From Saururus chinensis (Eukaryota; Streptophyta; Magnoliopsida; Piperales; Saururaceae): 64,000 nt of DNA. A program made the position numbers and the translations under genes. Position 1 is the stretch's first letter. The number at the start of each line of letters is the position of its first letter. The DNA lies in NCBI GenBank assembly GCA_035235625.1, contig CP141147.1, positions 8,049,001-8,113,000 on the forward strand. Direction: 5' to 3'. Positions 46,538-57,892 of the stretch are shown one piece after another. The notes under the pieces were generated by a model, which was not told where the DNA came from, ran no database searches, and saw only the letters and a program-made list of their open reading frames with translations.

Positions 46538-48835
46538 TGTAGCACCCGAGATTTCTTTTATGTGCTCTCTTTCCCTAATTCATTTTTAGTAATAATTCTT
46601 AGTAATATTGAAATGTTAGAAATAATTTTGTGGGCCTGATTTGTTTTAACATTGAGTGGAAGGGCCCAAACTTACATTTGGAGTGAGGTTGTTGTGCTTT
46701 GGGCCTTCTAATTAAATGCTTTAATATTAATTTATGAGAAAGAAATCTCGCATCCTCGAGGCATCACTAGCTTTGCCTTAGACCATGGAGCCATACACAC
46801 TAAATTTAATTGTTATAGTAACAACGGAGAATGAGATCCCATATAGCCTTGGTTAGGCTTCGTTAAAACGTAGGAGGCGTGTAGGGCTGGAATCTGGTGG
46901 ATGCAACGGGCGAGGGAGGGAGAGTCACTGATGGGCATCTTGAGTGATAAGGATTTCTGACTTAATTAGACTCTACTTCATAAGGTCAAATCCCTATCTC
47001 TCTATATATATGCAACACTTTTCTTCCTCCGGGCAAAAACCTAGATAAAGAGTATTTGGGGCAGGGATGCACTCTAGAAGCGAGGGAAGAGTTTCGGCTT
47101 GGTGCAGAGTTCTTGGCTTCTCTACGGGTAGGATTTCTATAGGTTTTATATGCTAAAATACTTGCATAAGATCTCCTCTAATTAATATGCTGTATTTGAA
47201 TATGATTGGCTCCGTGATTTTCTATTTACATAGAGGATTTGTATGTCAACCAAGAAAACTCATATACTACCGTGTTTATTATATGTTGATGCTTTTATTC
47301 TTGGTGCGAAATTTTGGGGCACATATTCAGTGATTTTGTTAGAAAAGGAGTTGTCCTTGATGTTTCTTTAGAATGATGATGCAACAAGATTTAACTACGG
47401 AGTGGAAAGATTTGTCTTTTTTTGGTTTTTAGACTGAGGAAATCAAAAGTTGGTTTGTGGTTGTGAACAAGGATAGGGTTGGAACCTTTGTCATTCACCA
47501 AAATACTTGTCATCTTGTTCTAATTGGTTGGGCTGATAACATTTGAAGTTAGATTCACGTTGTTTTGTTTGACTTATTGCAACGCCCAGTGTGTTATTAT
47601 CATGCTCTGTTTTCTAGTACGCTGGGTACAGTAAACAGAAGTTCTTATCTCAAGCTCAGTTTTCTTTTGTCCAATTATATGCTGATTAGGTGTTGTTTCT
47701 TTTGCTGCCTTAATACCTTATACATATTTTGTTTCAATTACCTTATAGTGAGTCTTGTTGGTTGAAATTAATGCTGAAGTTTCATCTCGCCCATATTCTT
47801 CTTTCTTTCTGTCTACATCAATGGTGGTTGAAGCATTCCTGTGTAAATTAAGTAAATGCCTTGCCTAGAGTTTAAACATCTTCTGGGACACTTAAATGCA
47901 TGTTCTTGAATTTGGGAAGCAATTCAACAATGGTTAGAAGAAATTGTAGGGGAAAAGAAAAAGAAGCTCTGTGTTGACGTCCTGGGTGATGATTTTGATT
48001 TTCCCCTTGATGGAGACTTCCCAGCAATGGATAGTGGCTGTAACCAACACTAGCCCCAGTTTGTTATTATTAGATTCATGATTAATTCTATCTATAGTCG
48101 AAGTGTTTGGTGGGTTTTTTTGCTAGTGGTCACAAAGCTGCAGTCTTGAGAACAGGGAATCGTTTTCCCTGTTCGGTGTTTATGGAAGGTGACACACAGT
48201 GAACCAAAAGTTGGTCTGGTTCACTGCCACCTAATTCTAGTTCTAGAAAATTGATATAATATCCTTCTTTTAAGCCATGGCCGATCTTTTGGGTTTTGGA
48301 CTCTCTAGAGGACTTTACCTTGGACCTTTCAGCCGTGTTTGGTCCACCGAGCCTACATAAGGCTATAACGCGTGACAAAGGTACCTGGGCATCATGGAAG
48401 GCTCATGTACCTCCGCCACTCGTGTCCATGAGCATAGTGGGACCCTAACTCCTAGAACCATGGCTGGTTTATAAGAACCCTGGGGGTTTGGGATTGGGTT
48501 AAGTGATTAGCCTACTCCATAATCGGAGTCCGTTATTCTCTCCTTAAGTAGGAGTTGTGTTCTCTCCTTGAGCTAGGAGTCGTATCTTTTTGGGTTAGAA
48601 TATAGCACCCCTAAGTGGGAGTTGTTCTTCTCTAAGCTGGAGTCATGTTTCTTGTACATTTCTATAGGGATGACCTTGTACTTATTATTGTTGTCATTTT
48701 GGCTCTTGTTGCAGAATGTATTAATTAGTGAACTTGAGCACTAGGTGTTGAAGTATAGTGAGTATAAACTTGAGGAAAACACTTGTGCCAATGGGTAGAT
48801 CTTAGGATTAAGAACACCTGAGTTGTAATATTTTC

Positions 48836-48899
<64 letters not shown>

Positions 48900-49314
48900 A
48901 TTTTTATCCTATTGAGTATAAGTGGATATACTCATGCATCTTAGTGATGCAGGTATCTACAAGGAGTAGTTGAGTAGCTGGATTCGCAGGGGCAGAGGCA
49001 TTGCTTCAGAGTAGGACTTGCTTTATTTTCATTGAATGTAATAAGGCATGAGAGTTGCCATTCCATACTTTACTTGTTTATCCTTAAATGGTTATCAAAT
49101 TTGCACATAGATGAGACCTGGCTCGTTATTTAATGAGTTTGAATGACTATTATTGATAATCATGGTTTGATATTATCGTTATGTTGGAAAACGGCAGTCC
49201 GTGACTGGGGATTATTTTAGTCGTTATTTTGCATGATAAAAAAAAATTATACTAGGTTTTTTTTTCCGCTACATTTACTTCAAAAATGCTATTTCAAAAA
49301 CCCTCGCCGCGACA
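46538..49314 (+). mobile_element. Solo LTR (2.8 kb, gypsy type) inserted in the MULE
   Basis: It starts TGTAGCACCCGAG and ends CCGCCGCGACA-like (CTCGCCGCGACA), the usual TG...CA limits of plant gypsy LTRs. No internal domain, primer site or second LTR is found, so it is a solo LTR. Inside, 48380-48540 resembles 1060-1320, and 48530-48650 has repeated TAGGAGT/TGGGAGT words. A clean 5-bp duplication is not visible. The ~25-bp direct repeats at 46511-46536 and 49321-49345 appear to be part of an older tandem repeat in the MULE (a third unit at 46478-46500). MULE-type CGTGTTA words are absent within it and resume right after it. Confidence 0.75.
48837..48897. repeat. (TA)30 microsatellite
   Basis: TA dinucleotide run inside the solo LTR. 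Confidence 0.97.
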
Positions 49315-49927
49315 GTACCAATTATTTTTGAACTTAATTGCTGTACGAATGTAAGATGGTGTATAATCAATCATACGATTTGTATCCATATCGTGTATTC
49401 AATAGTGCAAACTGGCAGTACGCATATATCTGTTCATATTATAGTTCTCACGATCGCCTATTATGTTGTGTTATCGCATACACGCCAACTCGTATTAGGT
49501 CATGTCCACCTTGAATTCACATCTCGTATTAGGACATTTGTGATGTTGGGAATTGGATGATAAAATTAATGTAATTGTCGTGTGCTCGATCACACGCACT
49601 ATTCCATATCGTGTAATGGATTACACAATCCAATTAATAATCACTATCGCAGTTGCCTATTATCGTGTAATGCGTAACATGCACAACCTTTTGGTCATGT
49701 GGGTGATGACACGCTACGCATTTACAGTACACCCTTTTTACAAGTACCCATGTCAGATGGCGTATATTGTTCAAACAATTTCTGCCCATGTCGTGTATTA
49801 TTGGCGTGTGGTCATTTACACTATATACGACCTTATCATCTGATGGAACATACGACAAGCATTGATAGCATGTTTGTAAGCATGCAGTCATGATGTTGTA
49901 AACAAAATAGCTTGCAACCTCCTGGGA

Positions 49928-50070
49928 TGGACCATTCGAGACATTGCTATAGCGCCTAGTCGCGTACTTCCCCCACTAGATCAAGGTGAGCCCCTTATCT
50001 GACAGGGGGAAGATACACCATCAGGTGCAAAAGCAATCTCTGGAATAATCTGCCTCAAGTTGAGTTGGCG
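49928..50070. repeat. Hairpin repeat, copy 1 (most diverged)
   Basis: GACCATTCGAGACATTGCTATAGCGCC pairs imperfectly with the complement of CAGGTGCAAAAGCAATCTC, and CCCCCACTAG with CAGGGGGAAG. It is the same plan as the copies at 50136, 51035 and 51230. Confidence 0.65.
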
Positions 50071-50135
50071 TGCGATCTCCTTGCATAATCACAAATCCAT
50101 CATTGTCACGAATCATAACGAATAGGGCGCGAATA

Positions 50136-50285
50136 TCGACGGATCATTCGAAGTCATTGATATATCGCCGTCTAGTGAATCCTACCCACCATCGGATATA
50201 GGTGATGACTGTGTCCGATGGAGGGCCGATTCACCAGCCGCAGCCACAACAATCTCCCGAATGACCCATCTCTGCGAAGATCCAG
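50136..50285. repeat. Hairpin repeat, copy 2
   Basis: GATCATTCGAAGTCATTG and CCATCGGATATA on the left face CCGATGGAGGGCCGATTC and CCCGAATGACC on the right. The arms can fold into an imperfect stem of about 60 bp. Confidence 0.6.
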
Positions 50286-50315
50286 TGTGTGAGCATTCTG
50301 CAAACCATAACCCTA

Positions 50316-50464
<149 letters not shown>

Positions 50465-50728
50465 AGCAGGGTAAAACGGATACAGACCGCCAGGTAAATG
50501 AAGGTATTGATGCTTCTAGAATAATGCATCGGGAATCGGGTCAATACAATCCTATCATTGTCGTGGGTTTAGACACACGTTATTGCCAACATCGTGTAAG
50601 CAACGGAGATATTATCGTGTAATTGTATCCCATTTTGGCATGCTATGCTGTCGTGTAATCAATAATACGTTACACACATAATTCGTGTATTCGTAACGCC
50701 GACTTATTTCCAATAACTTGGTGGACAT

Positions 50729-50864
50729 CGTGTTATCGATCTTACGATAATGGTGTATGTTGTGTTATCGATCTTACCATAATGATGTATTTCGTGTTAT
50801 CGAGCTTACGATAATGGTTTATGTCATGTTATCGATCTTACGATAATGGTGTATGTCGTGTTAT
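50729..50864. repeat. 32-bp tandem repeat (four units) built on CGTGTTATCG
   Basis: The units start CGTGTTATCGATCTTACGAT and are followed by AATGGTGTATGT, repeating four times with few changes, then a partial fifth CGTGTTAT. Each unit holds the family word and its near-complement (ATCG...CGAT), giving regularly phased potential binding sites. Confidence 0.92.
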
Positions 50865-51034
50865 ACACGAATACATCTTTCCACGTGAAAACAGTATATA
50901 ACTGATATTAATATTTTCCTTTAATTTGAAAGGGCTTTCATTACATACAACAAACTAATATTTACAAAGTGGTGTATAAATACAAATAAATAAACATTCT
51001 AAAGATAGTGAATCGTGCCCTCATCAGTTCAATT

Positions 51035-51185
51035 GTAACGGAACATTCGCGACATTGATATTACGCCGGGTCAGTAAATCGCCCCCCTTCAATGGCTGGT
51101 TAGTATCGCACCACTGAAGGGGGTCGATTAACCATCCAGTGCAATATCAATGACCGAAAGGATCCGTCTCTTGCTCCGCGAATAT
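51035..51185. repeat. Hairpin repeat, copy 3
   Basis: CGACATTGATATTACGCC pairs with CAGTGCAATATCAATG, and CGCCCCCCTTCAATGG with CCACTGAAGGGGGTCGA. It is the clearest stem of the four and lies ~195 bp before copy 4. Confidence 0.75.
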
Positions 51186-51229
51186 CAATATGTGTGCGAT
51201 CTCCATGCAGATTCACGAACTCATCACTT

Positions 51230-51385
51230 CAATTGTGATGGAACCTTCACGACATTGAAATAACGCCGGGTAGTAAATCAGCCCCCTTCAGGGGCTGGTT
51301 AGGACCGCACCACTGAAGGGGGATACACCATCATGTGCCATATCAATGTCCCAAAGGCTCCGTCTCGTGCTCTTCGCGAATTGGG
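51230..51385. repeat. Hairpin repeat, copy 4
   Basis: CGACATTGAAATAACGCC pairs with ATGTGCCATATCAATG, and GCCCCCTTCAGGGG with CCACTGAAGGGGG. It is closely related to copy 3. Confidence 0.75.
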
Positions 51386-52360
51386 TAAGCAAAGAGGGCA
51401 CTTAGATATATATAGGTAGGTTGCGAGGGATACGAATCGTTAAATATTCCATATTTAATGTAATTGGAAATTGGAAATGACTCCTCATGAATTGGTGATC
51501 CCAATTTAATTGAAATCCCGGAAATTGTGGTGACGCTTCGAGAATTGGGTGGTAAAATTAATGCAATTGTCGTGTGCTCGGTGGCACATAATGTTGTATA
51601 TCGTGTAATGGAGTACACACTATGAACAATAATCACTATCACAGTCGTCAACTCATCGTGTAAATGTTAACACGATATACACGAAAGTCGTTTGAAAAGA
51701 CAATACAAATTTGATCAAACGTCGTGTGGTCGGCAACACGATATACACACAGAACGTGTTAAGCCATACACGCTTCAACAAGGATCATCCAAAAAGCTAA
51801 TCTTTACAGAGGAGTGAAAAAATACAAAGATAATAACAATTCACCTAGGCACAAGCCATCAGTTGGCGTGGTCGTGTTGGTGCTTCGGGCAGGATAAGAC
51901 GGTTATGGACCGCCAGGTAAATGAAGGAATTGGTGCTTTAGGCATAACGCTTTAGGAATCAGATCATTACGATCATGGAATTGTCATGGGTTCGAACACA
52001 TGTTATTACCAATATCGTGTAAGCAATGGACACACTTGATTACAAAATTAATAATCGTATGATATTATTGTGTAATTAGCAACACGTACCCAATTTGGGT
52101 TGTGTTGTCGATTACACGATATACATATACAGTATACCCTATTTGCATTATGTCATGTTGTCCAATACATGTTAATTACATATTCCGTGTTGTTTATAAC
52201 ACGATGTAAATACAAAATTTCAGCTGAAGAACGGGGGTGGAAAAGGTAAGCCTGATCTATGCTCTCCTTCCTTACGCCGTTTGCATGCGCTATTATTTGA
52301 CCTCCTTCAGCTTGTCGTTGGTATATCTGCCACATTGGGGGACCCTCCATGTGCGCTGGT

Positions 52361-55300
52361 ACATCATTTGCGGTTGTGACCCAATTGGCCACATGTTCCA
52401 CATTTTCGTGAGGCTTTGAGAGGTGGTTGTGACTCTATCCAATTTTTTCGTGGACGTCCCCGCTGCTTTTGAGGGATAGGTGGGTTGAATGTAGGCATAA
52501 CTCCAGCCGGTGCCCACTGGTGCCGATCCTTCGTTGGGTGTAAGGGCTCACGATAGGTCACTTTATACATTTCAGTAGAGTACCATCTTTCGTAGTACTC
52601 AGACACATAGAAATGTCTATTATCGATTGCTACGATTGCATGCTTACATGGTAGACCCAGATGTTGAAAGCATCCGCATGTGCAAGTACGATCAACAAGG
52701 TTTGCCACATCCTGTGAAGAAAATATTGTGAGTAAGAGAGCACGATAAATGAATTTATTGTGGTCTCACGTACACGACGCATCTTACGATTGTTACGTAA
52801 GACGTATCGACTTACACGTTCAAGGACAATACGTGTGTAACCTAACACGATATGAAGCCCTAACGTATAAACAAGCATAAGCTATGTACATTGCCGTATG
52901 AATGCAATGTACCTGGTGATGTAGCGAGTTAACCTAGAATTCATACAGTGACACAGGCAATACAATCACATTCCTAGCTTCTTCTCGCCTGTTTTCAATG
53001 TGTTTTCAGGCAAATGGGGTTAACTCTTCCATCATATTTTGTCCGTCCGTCCGACATTTTTCAAATAATGTCATTGTGTGCTCCCTTGTGTGCTCAATTA
53101 AACGTGTTATAGGCATCGATCTATTTGAGCTGAGTGTCCCATATCTTTTCCCTGGAAATGATACATTGGCCCAGTGATCCGAACCTATCTTATTTAGCCA
53201 AGCATATGCTTCCGGATTATGTTCTTTAATGTTATTCATTGTTTCATCATACACATTCTGTCTGAATGTTTCGGCTACAACATGGAGCTGATTCTTTAGG
53301 TAGTTGTCCTTGAATCTGTCTAGCATATTTGCTGCCATGTGATGGATGTAATACCCGTGGCATGTAGATGGGAAAAACTTCATCACAACATTTGTCAATC
53401 CCTTTTGTCTATCTGAAACGGTTGTATCCAACTCGGCTGGAGGATCAAAGAATAGATGATCTCTAAGCAACTCAAGAAACCAGCACCAAGTTTTCTCACA
53501 TTCATTCTCAACCACTGCAAATGCAACACACAACATATTATTGTTCCCGTCCAGTGCAGTTGCTATCAATAGCTATCTAGGATACTTTCCTTTCGAGAAT
53601 GTTGCATCAACCGTTAGCAATGACCTTAGGGTGGTTCTGAAAGCTCTCGCAACGGGGCCAAACATCCAGAATACTCTTTTGAAATCGTACCCACCCATAG
53701 GTCCGGGAATGTCACATGATCTCACTGGCACAACTACACTTCCCGGATTTATATATTCTAGTTGTCTACTATAAGAAGGAAGTAAGCGGTAGGATTCGTC
53801 TGGGTCACCATCTATTAAGTCAGTCATAGCTTTACCTGCACGAACAAAGACAATTTAGTAAATGGTATACGACACCGGCTTACATTGTGTTCCCGATCGC
53901 ACGAGAATTTATGTTTTTGTGTGATTGGAATCCTACACGATGCCTGGTCATGTTGTTTGTAACACGATATTGAATTATGTCATGTGAGTGCATATTCCGA
54001 CTATAGTTTAAGCGTGTAAACGATAATACGCTAGACTAACATAACGTGACACTAAATCGACACTTCGTTTCTTCTCATGCATTACCTGCGCGCCAGCATT
54101 TCTTGTAGTTCGCAGTTATGCCCCAGTGCTTCAAAATATAACTTGTTATGCTCTTAGGTGTAATGTCCACCGAGTCTTTAAAGAGGCCATAACATTTTCT
54201 TGCTATCCAAAGGTGTGATGCCAGGGGATGGTCAGTTGACTTCCTTTGGGTTCCACATGAATGAGTCGGCACTAACCTCGTGACAATCACATGATCTCCT
54301 ATATTTGAAGCCCTTATGTACCAGTTACAAGATTCATTGGAGCACTTTGCGGCATATGTATTCTGGTTTTCATCCACAACACGATATGTGAAATTCGCCT
54401 TTATTGCTAGGTTGATCAAGACCCTCTTGAAATGTAACAGGCTTAGAAAATGTGCACCCAATTCAAGGAGCTTCTGGTAATCCTTAGCTTGCAAGCTACC
54501 TGTCATTAGCTGGCCTTCATCAATATTCAGTTCCAACATGTTTAAATCATCGACAGTATCCCAATCTGCATCCGCCTCAACGTCGACATTACTGGGAACC
54601 ACGCTGTTTACAAATTCTTCATGGTCGAACATACTTTCCATGTTAACTATATTATTATCGTACCACAGATCCTCACCCCACATATTCTCAACTTCTTCGC
54701 CTTCTCCGCCTTCATAATTACAAGGGTTGTATGGAGGTTCGTAGTTATCAAATGAAGTGCTTGTCCAACCCATCATTGGCGACAATTCCTCTGATCTATT
54801 TTGGTTGACTTCTATTTTAGGTTCTATACTCGTTGGATTGGTGAAAGATGATTGGCATGGATTTGTTGAGGGCAAGTTTCCTGGATCTCTCAATCTGCTT
54901 TGCACATTATCGTGTTAAAAAAATGCAACATCAGTCGACATCGTGTATTCTGTTAACACGCAAACATTTCAAGACGTGTTATCGAAACCACGATAGGAAT
55001 GCATGTCGTGTTATTATATCTACAATGCAACACATAATTGCTCTATCACATGTGTATATCATGTAATTACTAATATGATATATTACAGGTCGTGTTTATA
55101 ACTTCGCACGATATGATTTACCCTTAACATGATAAGTTCAATATCGTGGTCTCGAGTGCACGAAATATACCAACTGCGTATAATCTAAAGATCCAATATT
55201 GTTACCTGACAGTTTCAAAGGTGAACTGAGTTTCATTGAATCTGGTATGAAATCCAACATTAGAGCTGGGATGAGCCATTATGATGGGTGATTCAGCTCT

Positions 55301-57100
55301 ATTGACTGTCTGGTTCCTTTCAACGGAGGGTGATGGTGATTTATCACCGTTGTCGGGTTGTTTCATCTCGGCATAGAATGATAACACCTCCTTATTTGCC
55401 TTCTTATGAATGGAGAACACTGATTGGAGATCCTCATCATCTTTTAATTCATATATCATGGATGATTGGGATGATGGAATTAAATACTTCAAACTGACAT
55501 TACCATTGATGGAAAGTCGTGCTTTGACTTGCTGATGCACTAAAATAATGTTCAATTAAATATTTTTAAATTTTAAATTATAATCCTATTTTGTGTTAAT
55601 TCATTGCTGATTTGGGTTATTTATGTTTTGAATAAGTTAGTTGGACTTTAATTGAATTTACATGTCTAAACAGGCTTTAACAGGATCTAAGTAGAAGAGG
55701 AAGTAAAGCCCATCTACCCAAAGCTATTTAAAAGTCAAGAATGGGCTCCTAATGGTCTAAACATGCATGGAACAGTCAAACACAACCTTGTGGACCCGTT
55801 TGATTTGAGATTTGTATGAAGAGGACTAAATTAGGAAAGAAGCTGATTTGGACAGATTGATAGAGCTTTAGTATTTCGATCATATCTTTTTATGTATAAT
55901 TCGGATGGATACGATTCTAGTGGCATTGAAACGAAGACTTCCATAGCTACAAATGATATTGCGGGAAGAAATTCCAAATTCTGAAGATTCATGGGTCGAA
56001 TTCGGCATGCAAAGAGACAGCTAGTAAACTAACCCGAGGCCAGCACATGAAGAATATTTTCATTGATTATGATTGATACACATAAGGAAAGACAAGGAGG
56101 CTGATTGGTTAACTAAAGGAAGATTCAATATACTTATTTGCTAAATAAATTATTAATTTATGTGATTGATTTAGAATCTAATCATTGCCAAAGAAGCAAC
56201 CAATCAGGCAATCAATCAGGATACAATCTAGAGATATGATTTCACCTTCCTCTTTGAAGCAACCCCTTCTATTCCTATAAATAGAGGGGTGGACATGATA
56301 GATGACTCATCCCCTCCTATGTGGAGCTCTCTTCTCCTATTTTCTTCTCTACTTTTGTATTTTTGTTTTTAGTTTTATTGTATTGGCTTTCTAAGCTCTC
56401 AAGCTAAGGCTAGAGGTGATTTGTAACAATTTAATGGAGTTCAATTCATGTTTCATCAATGGTTTCAAGTAAGTATTGTTTATTTAAAATGATGTTTATT
56501 TAATATTGTTCTTCTTCTTGTTTCTTTATGATTTGGATATATAAGATGCTTGAAGGCTCTCCTTTTTGATCTTTTGTGATTTAGATACATAGAAATCTTT
56601 AAAAGACAATTGTTTTTATCCTTCATCTATCCAAAGCATTTCTATTTTTATTTTCAATTTTAATGTTCATATCTTCCGGTTAGATAGAATTTTTATTCGA
56701 TTCTAACTGAGATCACATGATACATGAAGAACATCATTAGATGTTACAATGATCCTTAATGCCTTAGTGTTTTCTCATCTTGATTTCTTAACTCTATATT
56801 ACTTCAATACTCTTCTACTCTTTCTTTCTTAATTTTCCTTTCTCTATTTTTTTCATAATAGTTTTCTTTGTTGCACAAGGCTTTCCCTGTGGATCGACCT
56901 TGTCTACTACAATTGGCAAGTAAAACAAATCTGAATTTGACTTCTTCATAGTCTTGTTTCAGACGTAACAACACTTGCCCCAGCAGCTCGCCGAAGCTCA
57001 CTGACGGATGAATGTTCATCAACCGTGCCATTCCACCGATATACATGACGTCATTGCCTACCTCTCCATTATAATGGATGCAAATACAGATCCTATCCAT
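52361..57100 (-). pseudogene. MuDR-type MULE transposase, disrupted
   Basis: Exons read on the minus strand: 57100-56921 continuing after an LTR insertion at 55545-55206, then 54894-54086, 53835-52913 and 52711-52361, all with GT-AG borders in phase. The start MDRICICIHYNGEV is the usual MULE transposase N terminus, followed by a PB1-like part. Exon 54894-54086 has the acidic region and the Cys/His DNA-binding fold (CSNESCNWYIRAS...THSCG). Exon 53835-52913 has the MULE transposase core with Asp in VDATFSKGKY and VSDRQKG and the CHGYYIHHMAANM signature. The last exon has the SWIM zinc finger (CTCGCFQHLGLPCKHA) and a CCHC knuckle start (CGTCGQLGHN). Damage: TAG at 53573-53575, TGA at 53006-53008, a TAG near 52935, TGA at 52361-52363 inside the knuckle, and the 1.4-kb LTR. 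Introns carry the CGTGTTA word. Confidence 0.88.
55546..56920 (+). mobile_element. Solo LTR (1.4 kb) inserted in the transposase first exon
   Basis: TAAAA at 55541-55545 and 56921-56925 flanks it. Removing the insert and one TAAAA rejoins the transposase frame without a stop, which confirms the borders to within a few bases. Inside are a TATA box (CTATAAATAGAGG, about 56275-56287), a pyrimidine-rich leader and the 3' phrase CCCTGTGGATCGACC seen at the ends of plant gypsy LTRs. The ends are not the canonical TG...CA at exactly these bases (TGTTCAATT starts at 55549). There are no coding domains. Confidence 0.75.
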
Positions 57101-57341
57101 GATCGGTGTGAAAGAATGATCATTTTTGGGAAATGTAGCTTTTGGAGCACTCAAACAGCGTTTGCGGTTTCAAAAATCACTTTTTTCTTGTTCATCAACT
57201 CTCGCCAGTAAGTTACAGCCGGTCAGCTCCCGCCGGCAAGTTCCGTTCACCGCCGATGACTCCCAGCACACAGGAATGGCGCAGCACTATTCCGGTGTGC
57301 ATTTATTACAAGCTAAACATTTAAAACATGATATAGTGAAA

Positions 57342-57445
57342 CCTAAGGGTATTTTGGTCCACAACCAGGTCATATGGCATTTCCATTTAAAATCCAGGGA
57401 ATATGAAATATGTCATTCTTTGGCCAGGCAATATGGAAAAAACTC
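57342..57445. repeat. Right TIR of the large MULE
   Basis: It ends ...CAATATGGAAAAAACTC at 57445; its complement matches 41931-42053 (GGCCAAAGAAT, GCCATATGACCTGG, AAAATACCC). Weaker similarity extends inward to about 57300. Confidence 0.88.
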
Positions 57446-57892
57446 TAAAATTAAATAGCATGAATAGTAAATCACGAAGATTTTTTTTTCTTTTCTTAAA
57501 TGTAAAGCAACTCGTTTGATAAAATGTATACATCATAATAATTGGGTTCACAAATATGAATATTAAAACATATCATTTTATTTTACTTCTCCAAAATCCA
57601 TAATTAGTGGGCTAACCATCTAAGTGCAAATCTATCATCCATATGGAAATAAATAACAAAGCAAAGTTGGCTCTTACGCTATTATTACAAATACTTAGCC
57701 ACCTGTAACCAAAAAAAGACTGTGCAATGATGGAGAATTTTCAAAAGATAAAAGGATAAATTGTTAATACTTAGATTAGGCCAACATCCCTAAGATGTTA
57801 GTTATCAATGTAACCATTGACTTGCATGTATAATGTCATATAAAAAAGATCAAATCTAGAGTAATTTTGCCTAGCAACTAACTATAACACCC
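57446..57892. other. Intergenic between MULE and LTR
   Basis: AT-rich, with no gene, repeat or signal recognised apart from the MULE target-site remnant at its left edge. Confidence 0.6.

Noticed and set aside
46511-49345. ~25-bp target duplication around the 2.8-kb LTR
   Set aside because: Too long for an LTR element; a third related unit at 46478-46500 shows it is an older tandem repeat.
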